64,000 bases of DNA from Thermus brockianus. GTDB lineage: Bacteria > Deinococcota > Deinococci > Deinococcales > Thermaceae. The stretch lies in assembly GCF_001880325.1 (NCBI RefSeq), contig NZ_CP016312.1, positions 868,001-932,000 on the forward strand. The letters run 5' to 3'. The translations under genes and the position numbers were made by a program. A model generated the notes under the pieces. The model had not been told where the DNA came from and made no database searches. It saw only the letters and a list, made by a program, of their open reading frames with translations. Positions 29,672 to 37,050 of this stretch are shown here, piece by piece (position 1 is the stretch's first letter; each line of letters begins with the position of its first letter).

Positions 29672-30367
29672 CTATTCTAGGCCGAAGAAGGCCTTGGCCT
29701 GGCGCAAAAGGGCCTCGCCCACAAGGCCCTGGAAGAGGAAACGGCCCCGGTCGGGCTCGCCTTCCCAGACCTCCAAGAGAAGCCTGGGGGCCCCGCCCTG
29801 GAGGCCGGTATTCCCCACGTAGCCCAAGGGGTCACCCCGGTGGAGGCGGCTTCCCACCTTTAGGCCCCGGTAGGGGGCAAGGAGGTGGCCGTAGACCGAG
29901 GTGCGGCCGTCGGGGTGGCGGACCCAGACCTCGAGGCCCCTCAACACGTCCATCTCCTCGGGGCCCGCCCCTTCCCTAACCCGCTCCAGAAGGGCCTGGA
30001 AAGCCTCCGGAGAGGGTTCTTGGTAGTCCAGGTCCACCTTCACCACCTCCCCGCTGGCCGCCGCCACCACCCCCATGCCCCGCACCACGGGCACGCAGGC
30101 ATCCCCCCCTTGGAAGACGAAGCCGGCGTTCACCCCCTTGCGGTAGGGGCGGGGGGCGTTGGGCAGGTTCTCGGGCCGGGTGGGGAGGCAAGCCCCGGGA
30201 AGGGGCAGGCGGTAGCCCTCGGGGGCCCAGAGGGCCTGGGCCTTGGCGGCGGCCACCTCCTGGCGGAGGAGGGCAAGCTGCCGCCCCCGGGAGGAAAAGC
30301 CCCAGGTGACCACCAAGGCGTAGAGGGCAAGGACCAGGAGAAGGTAATGCCCCGGCTTCCACCCCAT
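29672..30367 (-). CDS. M23-like (LytM) protein with missing catalytic residues
   Basis: A 231-aa protein with an N-terminal membrane anchor (residues 8-25) and a C-terminal LytM-type beta fold (GMGVVAAASGEVVKV, SVYGHLLA, GDPLGYVGNTG). The peptidase metal motif HxxxD is absent (region reads KGVNAGFVFQGGD) and the final HxH reads LLLEV, so it should not be an active endopeptidase. It may activate or position a wall hydrolase, as EnvC and NlpD do. TAGCAT lies 6 nt before the ATG, just after the rpmB terminator. Two cysteines (GACLP, DACVP) might pair. Confidence 0.75.
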   Translation of the reverse strand: MGWKPGHYLLLVLALYALVVTWGFSSRGRQLALLRQEVAAAKAQALWAPEGYRLPLPGACLPTRPENLPNAPRPYRKGVNAGFVFQGGDACVPVVRGMGVVAAASGEVVKVDLDYQEPSPEAFQALLERVREGAGPEEMDVLRGLEVWVRHPDGRTSVYGHLLAPYRGLKVGSRLHRGDPLGYVGNTGLQGGAPRLLLEVWEGEPDRGRFLFQGLVGEALLRQAKAFFGLE

Positions 30368-30379
30368 GGGGCCATGCTA

Positions 30380-30406
30380 CAAGAAAAGGGGCCCTTTCCG
30401 GGCCCC
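30380..30406 (-). terminator. Intrinsic terminator of rpmB
   Basis: GGGGCCC-GGAAA-GGGCCCC hairpin (30388-30406) followed on the minus strand by TTTTCTT. The -10 box of the next gene starts right behind it. Confidence 0.85.
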
Positions 30407-30422
30407 CGGAGGAGGTTAACGG

Positions 30423-30719
30423 CTAGAGGAGCTTGAGGAGCCTTTCCTTAATCTCCTTGGCGGAAAGGCCCTCCAGCTTAAGGCCCTTGGCCCTTTCCAA
30501 AAGCTCGTAGACCTTGGGGATGTGGCTCGTGGCCACGCGGAAGGTGATCTCCTGGCCGGCCACCTTCACCCGCACCTTCTGCAGGTTGGGGTACTGGCGC
30601 CGCTTGGAAATCCCCGTGGTCTTCTTGCCCACGCCCCCTTCCCGCTTGGCCTTACCCCGCCTCTGGATGCTGTTGGCCACGATGGGCCGCTTTCCGCTAA
30701 TCTCACACACCTTAGCCAT
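30423..30719 (-). CDS. rpmB: 50S ribosomal protein bL28
   Basis: Ribosomal protein L28 (98 aa, as in T. thermophilus). It begins [22 protein letters not shown] and continues with the basic [14 protein letters not shown] region. The cysteine that could pair in a zinc form is single here. ATG 30719 has GGGAGGGTG just before it; the longer frame is rejected. It is a single-gene unit with its own promoter and terminator. Confidence 0.97.
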   Translation of the reverse strand: MAKVCEISGKRPIVANSIQRRGKAKREGGVGKKTTGISKRRQYPNLQKVRVKVAGQEITFRVATSHIPKVYELLERAKGLKLEGLSAKEIKERLLKLL

Positions 30720-30753
30720 GGCACCCTCCCGTGCCCGAAGGCAAACCCTATGG

Positions 30754-30762
30754 AGTATAGCA
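30754..30762 (-). promoter_or_regulatory. Extended -10 promoter of rpmB
   Basis: TGCTATACT on the minus strand is an extended -10 box, about 35 nt before the rpmB ATG, leaving a short leader with a Shine-Dalgarno site. No clear -35 is seen. Confidence 0.65.
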
Positions 30763-30792
30763 CAAGGGGCCCCATCCGGTAGACTCTTGGGG

Positions 30793-31245
30793 ATGCCCAC
30801 GGTGCTCGTGCCCTTGCTGATGGCCTTTGACCAGATCCTCAAGCTCTGGGCCCTGGAGAACCTCTCCCCGGTGCCGAAGCCCCTCCTGGGCGACCTCCTT
30901 TACCTGACCCTCGTGCATAACAGTGGGGCGGGCTTTGGCCTTTTGCAGGGGAAAGCCCCCCTCCTCGGGTGGCTGAGCCTTTCGGTGGGGACGGTCCTCC
31001 TCTACCTCCTCGCAAGCCGCCGCTACCCCTTAGGCCAAGCCCTCGCCCTCTCCCTCATCGCCGCCGGGGCCTTGGGGAACGGGATAGACCGCCTGGGCCG
31101 GGGGTGGGTGGTGGACTACCTGGACCTGGGCACCTCCATCCCCCTCATCGCCCAGTTCCCCGTCTTCAACCTGGCGGATGTTTGCGTGACGCTCGGGGCG
31201 CTCCTTCTCCTCTTCGCCCCCAGGCGGCGAAAAAGAGGATTCTAA
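30793..31245 (+). CDS. lspA: Lipoprotein signal peptidase II
   Basis: Membrane aspartyl protease that cleaves prolipoprotein signal peptides. The 150-aa protein has four membrane segments; conserved blocks [26 protein letters not shown] and VVDYLDL plus [11 protein letters not shown] hold the two catalytic Asp. TAGACT (30780-30785) lies 7 nt before the ATG, so it is probably leaderless. Its end overlaps the convergent aminotransferase gene by 4 nt. Confidence 0.95.
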   Translation: MPTVLVPLLMAFDQILKLWALENLSPVPKPLLGDLLYLTLVHNSGAGFGLLQGKAPLLGWLSLSVGTVLLYLLASRRYPLGQALALSLIAAGALGNGIDRLGRGWVVDYLDLGTSIPLIAQFPVFNLADVCVTLGALLLLFAPRRRKRGF

Positions 31246-32398
31246 ACCCTTTCCAGGACCCGGGCGAAGCGCTCCAGGGCCTTCTTCAGGTTCTCCTCGC
31301 TGGTGGCGTAGGAAAGGCGCACGTGGCCAAAGGCGGCGAAGTCCGTGCCCGGGACCACGGCCACCCCCGCCTCCAGGAGGCGCTCCGCCGCCTTCACCTC
31401 GTCCTCGGCGAGGGGGGCGGTGTCCATCAGGACGTAGAAGGCCCCCTGTGGGCGCACCGCCTTCAGGCCGATCTGGGCTAGGCCCGCAAGGAGCAGGTCC
31501 CGCCGCCTCCGGTAGGCCTCCCGGGCCATCTCCACGAAGGCGCGGGAGGCTTCCTGGTTGGTGAGGGCCTCGAGGGTAGCCCACTGGGCGATGGTGTCGG
31601 GGCTCGTGGTGGACTGGCTGGAAACGTCGGCCATGGCCTTGATGACCTCCTTGGGCCCGCAGGCGTAGCCGATGCGCCAGCCCGTCATGGCGAAGGCCTT
31701 GGCCGCCCCGTTCACGGTGATGGTGCGCTCGGGGGCCACGCGCCCCGGGGAGAAGTGGGCCCCCTCGTAGATGAGGTGCTCGTAGATCTCGTCGGAGATC
31801 AGGTAGAAATCGTGGGCCTGGGCCAGTTCGGCCAGGGCCTTAAGGACCTCCTCGGGGTAGACGGCCCCCGTGGGGTTGTTGGGGGAGTTCACCACCAGGG
31901 CTTTGGTGCGGGGAGTGATGGCCCGCCTCACCCGCTCCGGGTCGGGCACGAAGCCCTCTTCCGGCAAGGTCGCCACCTCCACCGGCACCCCCCGGCGAAG
32001 CGCACCATCTCCGGGTAGCTCACCCAGTAGGGGGCCAGGACGATGACCTCGTCCCCGGGGTCCAGGATGGCCTGGAAGAGGTTGAAGAGGGCCTGCTTCC
32101 CCCCCACGGTGACGATGGTCTCCTCCGGGCGCACCTCAAGGCCGTTGTCCCGGCGGAACTTCTCCGCCACCGCCTCCCTCAGCTCGGGGATGCCCGCCGG
32201 GGGGGCGTACTTGGTCTTTCCTTGGGCCAAGGCCCGCCTCGCCGCCTCCTTCACGTGCTCGGGGGTGTCAAAGTCGGGCTCGCCGGCGGTGAGGGCCACC
32301 AGGTCCACCCCTTGGCGCCTGAGCTCCAGGGCGCGGGCGTTCACCGCCACCGTGGCCGAGGGCTTCATGGCCTTGACCCTTTGCGAGAGGCCGCGCAT
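31242..32398 (-). CDS. aspC: Aspartate aminotransferase (class I, PLP), frameshifted in this sequence
   Basis: PLP enzyme transferring amino groups between aspartate and 2-oxoglutarate. The N-part (MRGLSQRVKAMKPSATVAVN to PEMVRFAGG) and the C-part (VEVATLPEEGFVPDP to the end) are in different frames. Adding one base to the C6 run at 31988-31993 (plus strand) restores AGGVPVEVATLP and a 385-aa protein nearly identical to the T. thermophilus enzyme I remember. The PLP lysine is in NGAAKAFAMTGWRIG. TATACT lies 6 nt before the ATG. A sequencing error is the likeliest cause. Confidence 0.88.
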
Positions 32399-32517
32399 GG
32401 CCTAAGTATAGGGCGGAAGGGGTAGGACGGGAACGGGGCCCTGGCCCGGGCGGTGGGTGGGGTGCGAAGGCCGTGCCGCTTGCGGTACCACCTTCCAGAG
32501 CGCCTTCAGGAACCCCT

Positions 32518-33438
32518 CTAGGAAGCCTCCAAAGGGCGCAGGAGGGGCTTACGCCCCTTTGCCCCGGCCCGGCGGCCCACCACCTTAAGGCCCAAGGGCT
32601 CCACCGTGGCCCGGTACACCCTCGCCTCCGGCAAAAGCTCCCCGTCGGCATGGGCAGGCACGGGGTAGGGGAAGTCCAGCTCCACCGCCTTCGCCGAAAA
32701 GGCTTCCACCTGGGGATGGGAGAGGTGCCGGCCCAAAAGGAGCCTGGGCAGGATGAAAACCACCCCGGGCCGGGAAAAGCGCTTGGCCAGGACCACGGAG
32801 AGGAGCCCGTCCTGGGGGTCGGCCATGGGGGCGATGGGGATGCCGCCCCCGTAAGCGGGGCCGTTCATGGCGGCGAGGAGCAACAGGGGGCCTTGGTAGA
32901 CCTCCTGCCCGTCCAAAAGAAGCCGCCCCTCGGGTAGCCGGAGCTCCTTGAGCACGGCAAAGAGGGCGTAGAGGTAGCGGGGCATCCCCCGGAGGAAGGG
33001 GGGGGCGGAAAGGGCCTTTTGGGCCACCAGGGCGTCAAAGCCCACGCCCAAGGAGGCGCCAAAGGGCTCCCCGTTGACCCGGCAGAGGTCCACCGCCTCC
33101 TCGGGGGCGAGGAGGGCGTGCTCCAAAGCCAAAGGCCAGGGAAGCCCCCTTAGGCCTAGCATGCGGGCGAAATCGTTCCCGCTCCCAATGGGCACCACCC
33201 CGAGAACCTTTTCCGTGCCGGCTATGCCCCGGAGCACCTCGTGGACCGTGCCGTCCCCCCCCACGGCCACCACCCGCGCACCCTCGGGGGCCCGTTGGGC
33301 GAGTTCCGTGGCGTGGCCTGGGCCTTCGGTGAGGAAGGCCTTGGCGCCCCTTTCCCGGGCGGCCCTTAAGATGGCCCCAGAAAGCCTCCCCACCTTGCCC
33401 CGGCCCGCCGCCGGGTTCACGATGACCCAACGTTCCAC
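32518..33438 (-). CDS. Diacylglycerol-kinase-type lipid kinase (YegS/BmrU family)
   Basis: A 306-aa soluble lipid kinase of the diacylglycerol-kinase catalytic family. ATP site: VNPAAGRGKVGRL at the N-terminus and AVGGDGTVHEVLRGI; further marks are PIGSGNDFARMLGL and a C-terminal beta domain with DGLLSVVL and HADGELL. The lipid substrate cannot be read from the sequence. It starts with GTG, 6 nt after TAGAAT, so it is leaderless and divergent from the pseudo-phosphatase gene. Confidence 0.88.
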   Translation of the reverse strand: MERWVIVNPAAGRGKVGRLSGAILRAARERGAKAFLTEGPGHATELAQRAPEGARVVAVGGDGTVHEVLRGIAGTEKVLGVVPIGSGNDFARMLGLRGLPWPLALEHALLAPEEAVDLCRVNGEPFGASLGVGFDALVAQKALSAPPFLRGMPRYLYALFAVLKELRLPEGRLLLDGQEVYQGPLLLLAAMNGPAYGGGIPIAPMADPQDGLLSVVLAKRFSRPGVVFILPRLLLGRHLSHPQVEAFSAKAVELDFPYPVPAHADGELLPEARVYRATVEPLGLKVVGRRAGAKGRKPLLRPLEAS

Positions 33439-33443
33439 CCCCG

Positions 33444-33450
33444 TATTCTA
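33444..33450. promoter_or_regulatory. Overlapping divergent -10 boxes
   Basis: TATTCT on the plus strand (33444-33449) and TAGAAT on the minus strand (33445-33450) share five base pairs. Each lies exactly 6 nt from a start codon (ATG 33456 and GTG 33438). Only 17 nt separate the two genes. Confidence 0.7.
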
Positions 33451-33455
33451 GGGCC

Positions 33456-34094
33456 ATGGGCCTTCTCGCCCACTTCCTCCAAGGGCCCCACCCCAAGACC
33501 TCCCTCCTCCTCACCCGGGCCGGGCCGGTGGAAAACCCCCACCACCTCCTCCATAGCCACCCGGGCCTCCCCCTCTCCGGGGAGGGAAGAGAGGCGCTCC
33601 ACAGGCTTGTTCCCCTCCTAAAGCGCTACCCCTTGGTCCAGGTCTACGCCGCCGATAGCCTGGCCGAAGGGGAGGCGGCGGCCCTTTTGGGGGAGGCGCT
33701 CGGAATCCCTTATGCCCTCCTCCCCGCCCTTCGGGAAAGGCGCTGGGGGGCTTGGGAAGGGCTCAGCTTCGCCGAGGTGGAGGCCCGCTACCCCGAGGTG
33801 GTGCGGGCCTGGCTAGCGGACGAGGCGGGCTTCGCCCCGCCCTTGGGGGAGAGCCTGCGGGAAGCGTGGGCGCGGGGGAAGGAGGCGGTAAAGGAGCTTT
33901 TACGCAGGCACTGGGGCCAGGCCATCCTGGTGGTGGGGAACTGCACGGTCAACCGCGCCGCCTTAAGCCTCGCCCTCCCCCTTCCCCCGGAGGAGGGCCT
34001 AAGGCTAGAGCAGGACTACGCCCGGCTCACCGCGGTGGACTTCTACGGGGAAGAAGGGGTGGTGAAGGCCCTCAACCTGGACCCTTGTCCCTAG
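33456..34094 (+). CDS. Histidine-phosphatase-fold protein lacking both catalytic histidines
   Basis: A 212-aa phosphoglycerate-mutase-like protein. The RHG signature reads RAG (Arg21-Ala22-Gly23), and the second conserved His, usually in VSHG, is Asn162 in VVGNCTVNR. The remaining fold marks are present, such as LRERRWGAWEGLSFAEVEARYPE. Without either histidine it cannot use the family mechanism, so a binding or regulatory role is likely. Leaderless from TATTCT 6 nt upstream and divergent from the lipid kinase. Confidence 0.8.
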   Translation: MGLLAHFLQGPHPKTSLLLTRAGPVENPHHLLHSHPGLPLSGEGREALHRLVPLLKRYPLVQVYAADSLAEGEAAALLGEALGIPYALLPALRERRWGAWEGLSFAEVEARYPEVVRAWLADEAGFAPPLGESLREAWARGKEAVKELLRRHWGQAILVVGNCTVNRAALSLALPLPPEEGLRLEQDYARLTAVDFYGEEGVVKALNLDPCP

Positions 34095-34127
34095 CCGCCC
34101 TTGGGGCCATGGGGGTAGACTGAAGGC

Positions 34128-34981
34128 ATGATCCGGCCCGTGGCCCGCCAGGACCTCCCGGGGCTTTTGCAGCTCCTCCGCTTCATGGACGAAAGCCCCC
34201 AAAGGGGGGTTTTGGCCCCGGAGGCGCGGGACCTCGAGGGCCTGGCCGAGGAACTGGAGGACGGCCTCGTCCTCCTCCGGGAGGGGGAGGTGGCGGGGTA
34301 CGTGGGCCTTTACCCCTTCTGGGACGGGGCGGCCCTGGAGGGCCCCTTGGCCTACCGGAAAGAGGACCTCCTCCCCCTCCTCGAGGCGGCGGAAAGGCGG
34401 GCCAGGGAGCTTGGGGTGGACAGGCTTTACGCCTTTCCCCGGGAGGAGAACCGGGAGGTGCGCCAGGCCCTGGAGGAAGCGGGGTACGGCCTCCTCCACG
34501 TCACCTACTTCTTCGTGAAAAACCCGGAGGGCCTGGACTTCCCGCCCCCGAAGGCGTGCGCATCCGGGAGGGCTTCCCGGGGCCCGAGGTGTACCGGGAG
34601 CTCTACCGGGAAAGCGAGGAGGGCTGGGCCCTCCGCCTCAAGTGGACGGACGAGGAGCTTGGGGAGCACTTCGCCGACCCCGCCATCCACCTCCTGGTGG
34701 CCTACCAGGGGGAGGAGCCGGTGGGCATGGCCGAGGTGGAGTTGGAAGACCGGGAGGCCAGCGTGGCCTACATCGGCGTGGTGCCCCGGGCGCGGGGGAA
34801 GGGCATCGGGCGCGCCCTCCTGGCGGAAGCGGCAAGGCTCGCCCAAAGGAAGGGGGCAAGGCTTCTCCGGGTGCGGGCCCACGACCACGAGAAGGGGGCC
34901 TTGGAGCTTTACCGCTCCTTGGGGTTTAGCCTCGAGGAGGCGGTGGCCACCTACGCCAAGGAGCTTAGGGCCAGGCGGTAG
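34128..34981 (+). CDS. Tandem GNAT acetyltransferase, frameshifted in this sequence
   Basis: Two GCN5-type N-acetyltransferase domains. The first (34128 to about 34535) begins MIRPVARQDLPGLLQLLRF and has a weak acetyl-CoA site; the second (from about 34553) has a good one, VVPRARGKGIGRALL, with the end RVRAHDHEKGALELYRSLGF. They are in different frames; adding one C to the C5 run at 34545-34549 joins them as PPPEGVRIREGF, giving about 284 aa. TAGACT lies 6 nt before the ATG. The acceptor substrate is unknown. Its end overlaps the convergent deacetylase gene by 31 nt. Confidence 0.78.
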
Positions 34982-35835
34982 GTCTCCGCATGGGCGGCCA
35001 CGGTGAGGGCGGGGTCCCGGTTATACCCCCCGCCCATGACCACCACCAAGGGCACGCCGAGCCTCTTCACGAAGCGGAAGACGGCGAGGTCCCGCCGCCT
35101 CACCCCTTCGGGGCTTAAGGCCAGGCGGCCGAAACGGTCCCCCTTCAGGACGTCCACCCCGGCGTTGTAGAAGACGAGGCCGGGGCGGAAGTCCTGGGCC
35201 ACCTCGAGGGCGGCCTCGAGGGCGCTCAGGTAGGCCTCGTCCCCCACCCCGTCGGGCAGGCCCACGTCCAGGTCGCTCCGCTCCTTTTTCAGGGGGTAGT
35301 TCCGCTCCCCGTGGAGGGAAAGGGTGAAAACCAGGGGGTCGCTCTGGAAAAAGACGGCGGTGCCGTTCCCCTGGTGGGCGTCCAGGTCCACCACCAAGAC
35401 CCGCCCCCCAAAGCCCCGCTTGGCCCTTAGCCAGTGGATGGCCACGGCCACGTCGTTGAAGAGGCTATACCCTTCGGCCCGGCCCGGGAAGGCGTGGTGG
35501 GTACCCCCCGCAAGGTTAAGCCCAAGGCCCTCCTCCAAGGCGTCCTCCGCCGCCCTTAGGGTCCCCCCAGCGGCGTGGAGGGCCCTTTGGAGGAGGGCTT
35601 GGCTAAAGGGAAGCCCCAAGCGCAGGGACTCCTCCCGGGTAAGGCCTTGGGTGAAGAGCTTTGCCAAGTACTCCCCCTCATGGGCCAGGTAAAGCGCCTC
35701 CCTCGGCACCTCGGGGGCGGGGAGGATGGGAAGAAGCCCCTTTAGGGCCTCCGCCACCCCCCCGTACTTGTAGAGGGGAAAGGGGTGCCCCTCAGGCAAG
35801 GAGAAGGAGAGGTGGGCCGTGGTGTAAGCCCGCAC
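34951..35835 (-). CDS. Histone-deacetylase-fold (class IV/AcuC-like) amidohydrolase
   Basis: Zinc-dependent deacetylase or amidohydrolase of the HDAC superfamily (294 aa). Seen: GGTHHAF (the tandem His), VVDLDAHQGNGT (Asp and His zinc ligands), and YNAGVDVLKGDRFG with the third ligand Asp; the catalytic-loop GGGYN follows near the C-terminus. GTG 35835 is chosen because the family start VRAYTTAHLSF follows it; the longer frame is an arginine/tryptophan-rich shadow. The GNAT acetyltransferase lies next to it, which may be meaningful for acetylation but is only an inference. Confidence 0.85.
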   Translation of the reverse strand: MRAYTTAHLSFSLPEGHPFPLYKYGGVAEALKGLLPILPAPEVPREALYLAHEGEYLAKLFTQGLTREESLRLGLPFSQALLQRALHAAGGTLRAAEDALEEGLGLNLAGGTHHAFPGRAEGYSLFNDVAVAIHWLRAKRGFGGRVLVVDLDAHQGNGTAVFFQSDPLVFTLSLHGERNYPLKKERSDLDVGLPDGVGDEAYLSALEAALEVAQDFRPGLVFYNAGVDVLKGDRFGRLALSPEGVRRRDLAVFRFVKRLGVPLVVVMGGGYNRDPALTVAAHAETYRLALSSLA

Positions 35836-35863
35836 GCCCCTATCCTTGCGCCTTCCTGCCAGA

Positions 35864-36493
35864 ATGAAAAGAAGCGTGCGCCTCCTTCTCCTTTCCGACC
35901 AGGTCCACCCCCACATCCACTCCCCCCGCTTCCCGCAAAACCTGCCCCCCTTTGACCTGGTCCTGGCGGCGGGGGATCTGCCGGGGGAATACCTGGAGTA
36001 CGTGGCCAGCAAGGTGGCGGTGCCGGTGCTTTTCGTGCCCGGCAACCACGGGGAGGAATGGGTGTGGGAAGAGGGGCGGAAGAAACGCCCCGGGGGCGTG
36101 GTGAACCTCCACGGCAGGCTCTACCGCCACCGGGGGCTCCTCTTCTACGGCATCGGGGGGGTGCCCCGGTACCGCGAAGGGGAAGGACAGCTTGCGGAAG
36201 CCGAGCTCTACCGCATGGCCCTCAAACCCTTGCTTCTCCTGCCCCGCCGGTTCCTTAGGGGCCGGGGCGTAGACGTCCTCCTCACCCACGCCCCGCCCCC
36301 GGGACCCACGGCGGGGGAGGACTTCGCCCATAGGGGAAGCGGCGCCTTCCTCCTCTTCCACCGCCTTTTCCGCCCCCGGCTCCACGTCCACGGCCACACC
36401 CCCCTCGTGGGGGCCAACCCCCAAAGGCGCTACCAAACCCCTTTGGGGGTAGAGGTGGTGCACGCCCAGGGCTATGCCCTTTGGGACCTCTAG
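35864..36493 (+). CDS. Calcineurin-like metallophosphoesterase
   Basis: A 209-aa phosphoesterase-fold protein. Metal-site blocks: LLLLSDQVHPHIH (the first motif is SDxH-like rather than the usual D-x-H), LAAGDLPGEY, VPGNHG, LTHAPP and HVHGHTP. The GNH, H and GHxH motifs are intact. ATG 35864 is chosen over TTG 35846; no Shine-Dalgarno site is seen. The substrate is unknown. It is convergent with the MoaD-like gene, with a 4-nt overlap. Confidence 0.83.
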   Translation: MKRSVRLLLLSDQVHPHIHSPRFPQNLPPFDLVLAAGDLPGEYLEYVASKVAVPVLFVPGNHGEEWVWEEGRKKRPGGVVNLHGRLYRHRGLLFYGIGGVPRYREGEGQLAEAELYRMALKPLLLLPRRFLRGRGVDVLLTHAPPPGPTAGEDFAHRGSGAFLLFHRLFRPRLHVHGHTPLVGANPQRRYQTPLGVEVVHAQGYALWDL

Positions 36494-36999
36494 CCACCCC
36501 CGCGGCTTGCGGCGAAGGCGATGCGGTTAAACCAAGCCTCCGCCTCCTCCCCTTCCACCCCGACCCAAAGCTGCGGGATGCTCAGGCTTCCCACCCTTAA
36601 GGGCTCGGCCTCGGCGAAGCGGACCATGGCCCCGGGGAGGGCGTAATGGCCTTCCCCTAGCTTCCTTCCGCCCCAGGAAACCAGGTACTCCTCTAGAAGC
36701 CAGGGGGGAAGTGCCCCGAAGGTGGCCTCCGGCGCCCCGCCCGCCACCGGCGGGAAGAGGTCCAAGGTGGCTTCCGGGGAAAGGGGGGTGGAAAGGCCCT
36801 CCAGGTAGCGCACGTCCCGCCCCTCCAAAAAGACCGAAACCCGCTCCGCCAAGGCCTCCCCCTCAAAAAGCTCCTCCCTTAGCTTGGGGTAGGCCCGGAC
36901 CAGGTTTTCCAACACCTCCCCCACGGTCCTGCCCTCCACCTCCAGGTGGCTTTGCCCCGTGAGGTCGCGGAAAGTGGCGTACAGGTTCACCTTGGGCAT
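36490..36999 (-). CDS. MoaD-related protein with C-terminal DUF1952 domain
   Basis: A 169-aa two-domain protein. Residues 1-88 form a ubiquitin-like MoaD fold (MPKVNLYATFRDLTG) ending in the MoaD-type VAGG at 85-88, and residues 89-169 form a second domain. In ordinary MoaD the Gly-Gly is the free C-terminus that carries sulfur; here it is internal. I recall a T. thermophilus structure of such a protein (MoaD-related, DUF1952). It lies directly behind a tungsten-type oxidoreductase gene, so a role in its pterin cofactor is plausible. TAAACT lies 6 nt before the ATG. Confidence 0.85.
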   Translation of the reverse strand: MPKVNLYATFRDLTGQSHLEVEGRTVGEVLENLVRAYPKLREELFEGEALAERVSVFLEGRDVRYLEGLSTPLSPEATLDLFPPVAGGAPEATFGALPPWLLEEYLVSWGGRKLGEGHYALPGAMVRFAEAEPLRVGSLSIPQLWVGVEGEEAEAWFNRIAFAASRGGG

Positions 37000-37005
37000 A
37001 GGGCC

Positions 37006-37037
37006 AGTTTAAACCCCGGCCCCCTAGAGGGCCGGGG
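37006..37037 (-). terminator. Terminator of the aldehyde oxidoreductase gene, merged with the MoaD-like promoter
   Basis: CCCCGGCCC/GGGCCGGGG hairpin (37014-37037) followed on the minus strand by TTTAAACT. The last part of this T-rich tail, TAAACT (37006-37011), is also the -10 box of the MoaD-like gene. Confidence 0.75.
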
Positions 37038-37050
37038 CTAGGGAGGGGGC

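Noticed and set aside
30522-30782. Plus-strand frames opposite rpmB that run into lspA
   Set aside because: lspA starts at 30793 behind its own TAGACT box; the upstream codons are antisense to rpmB.
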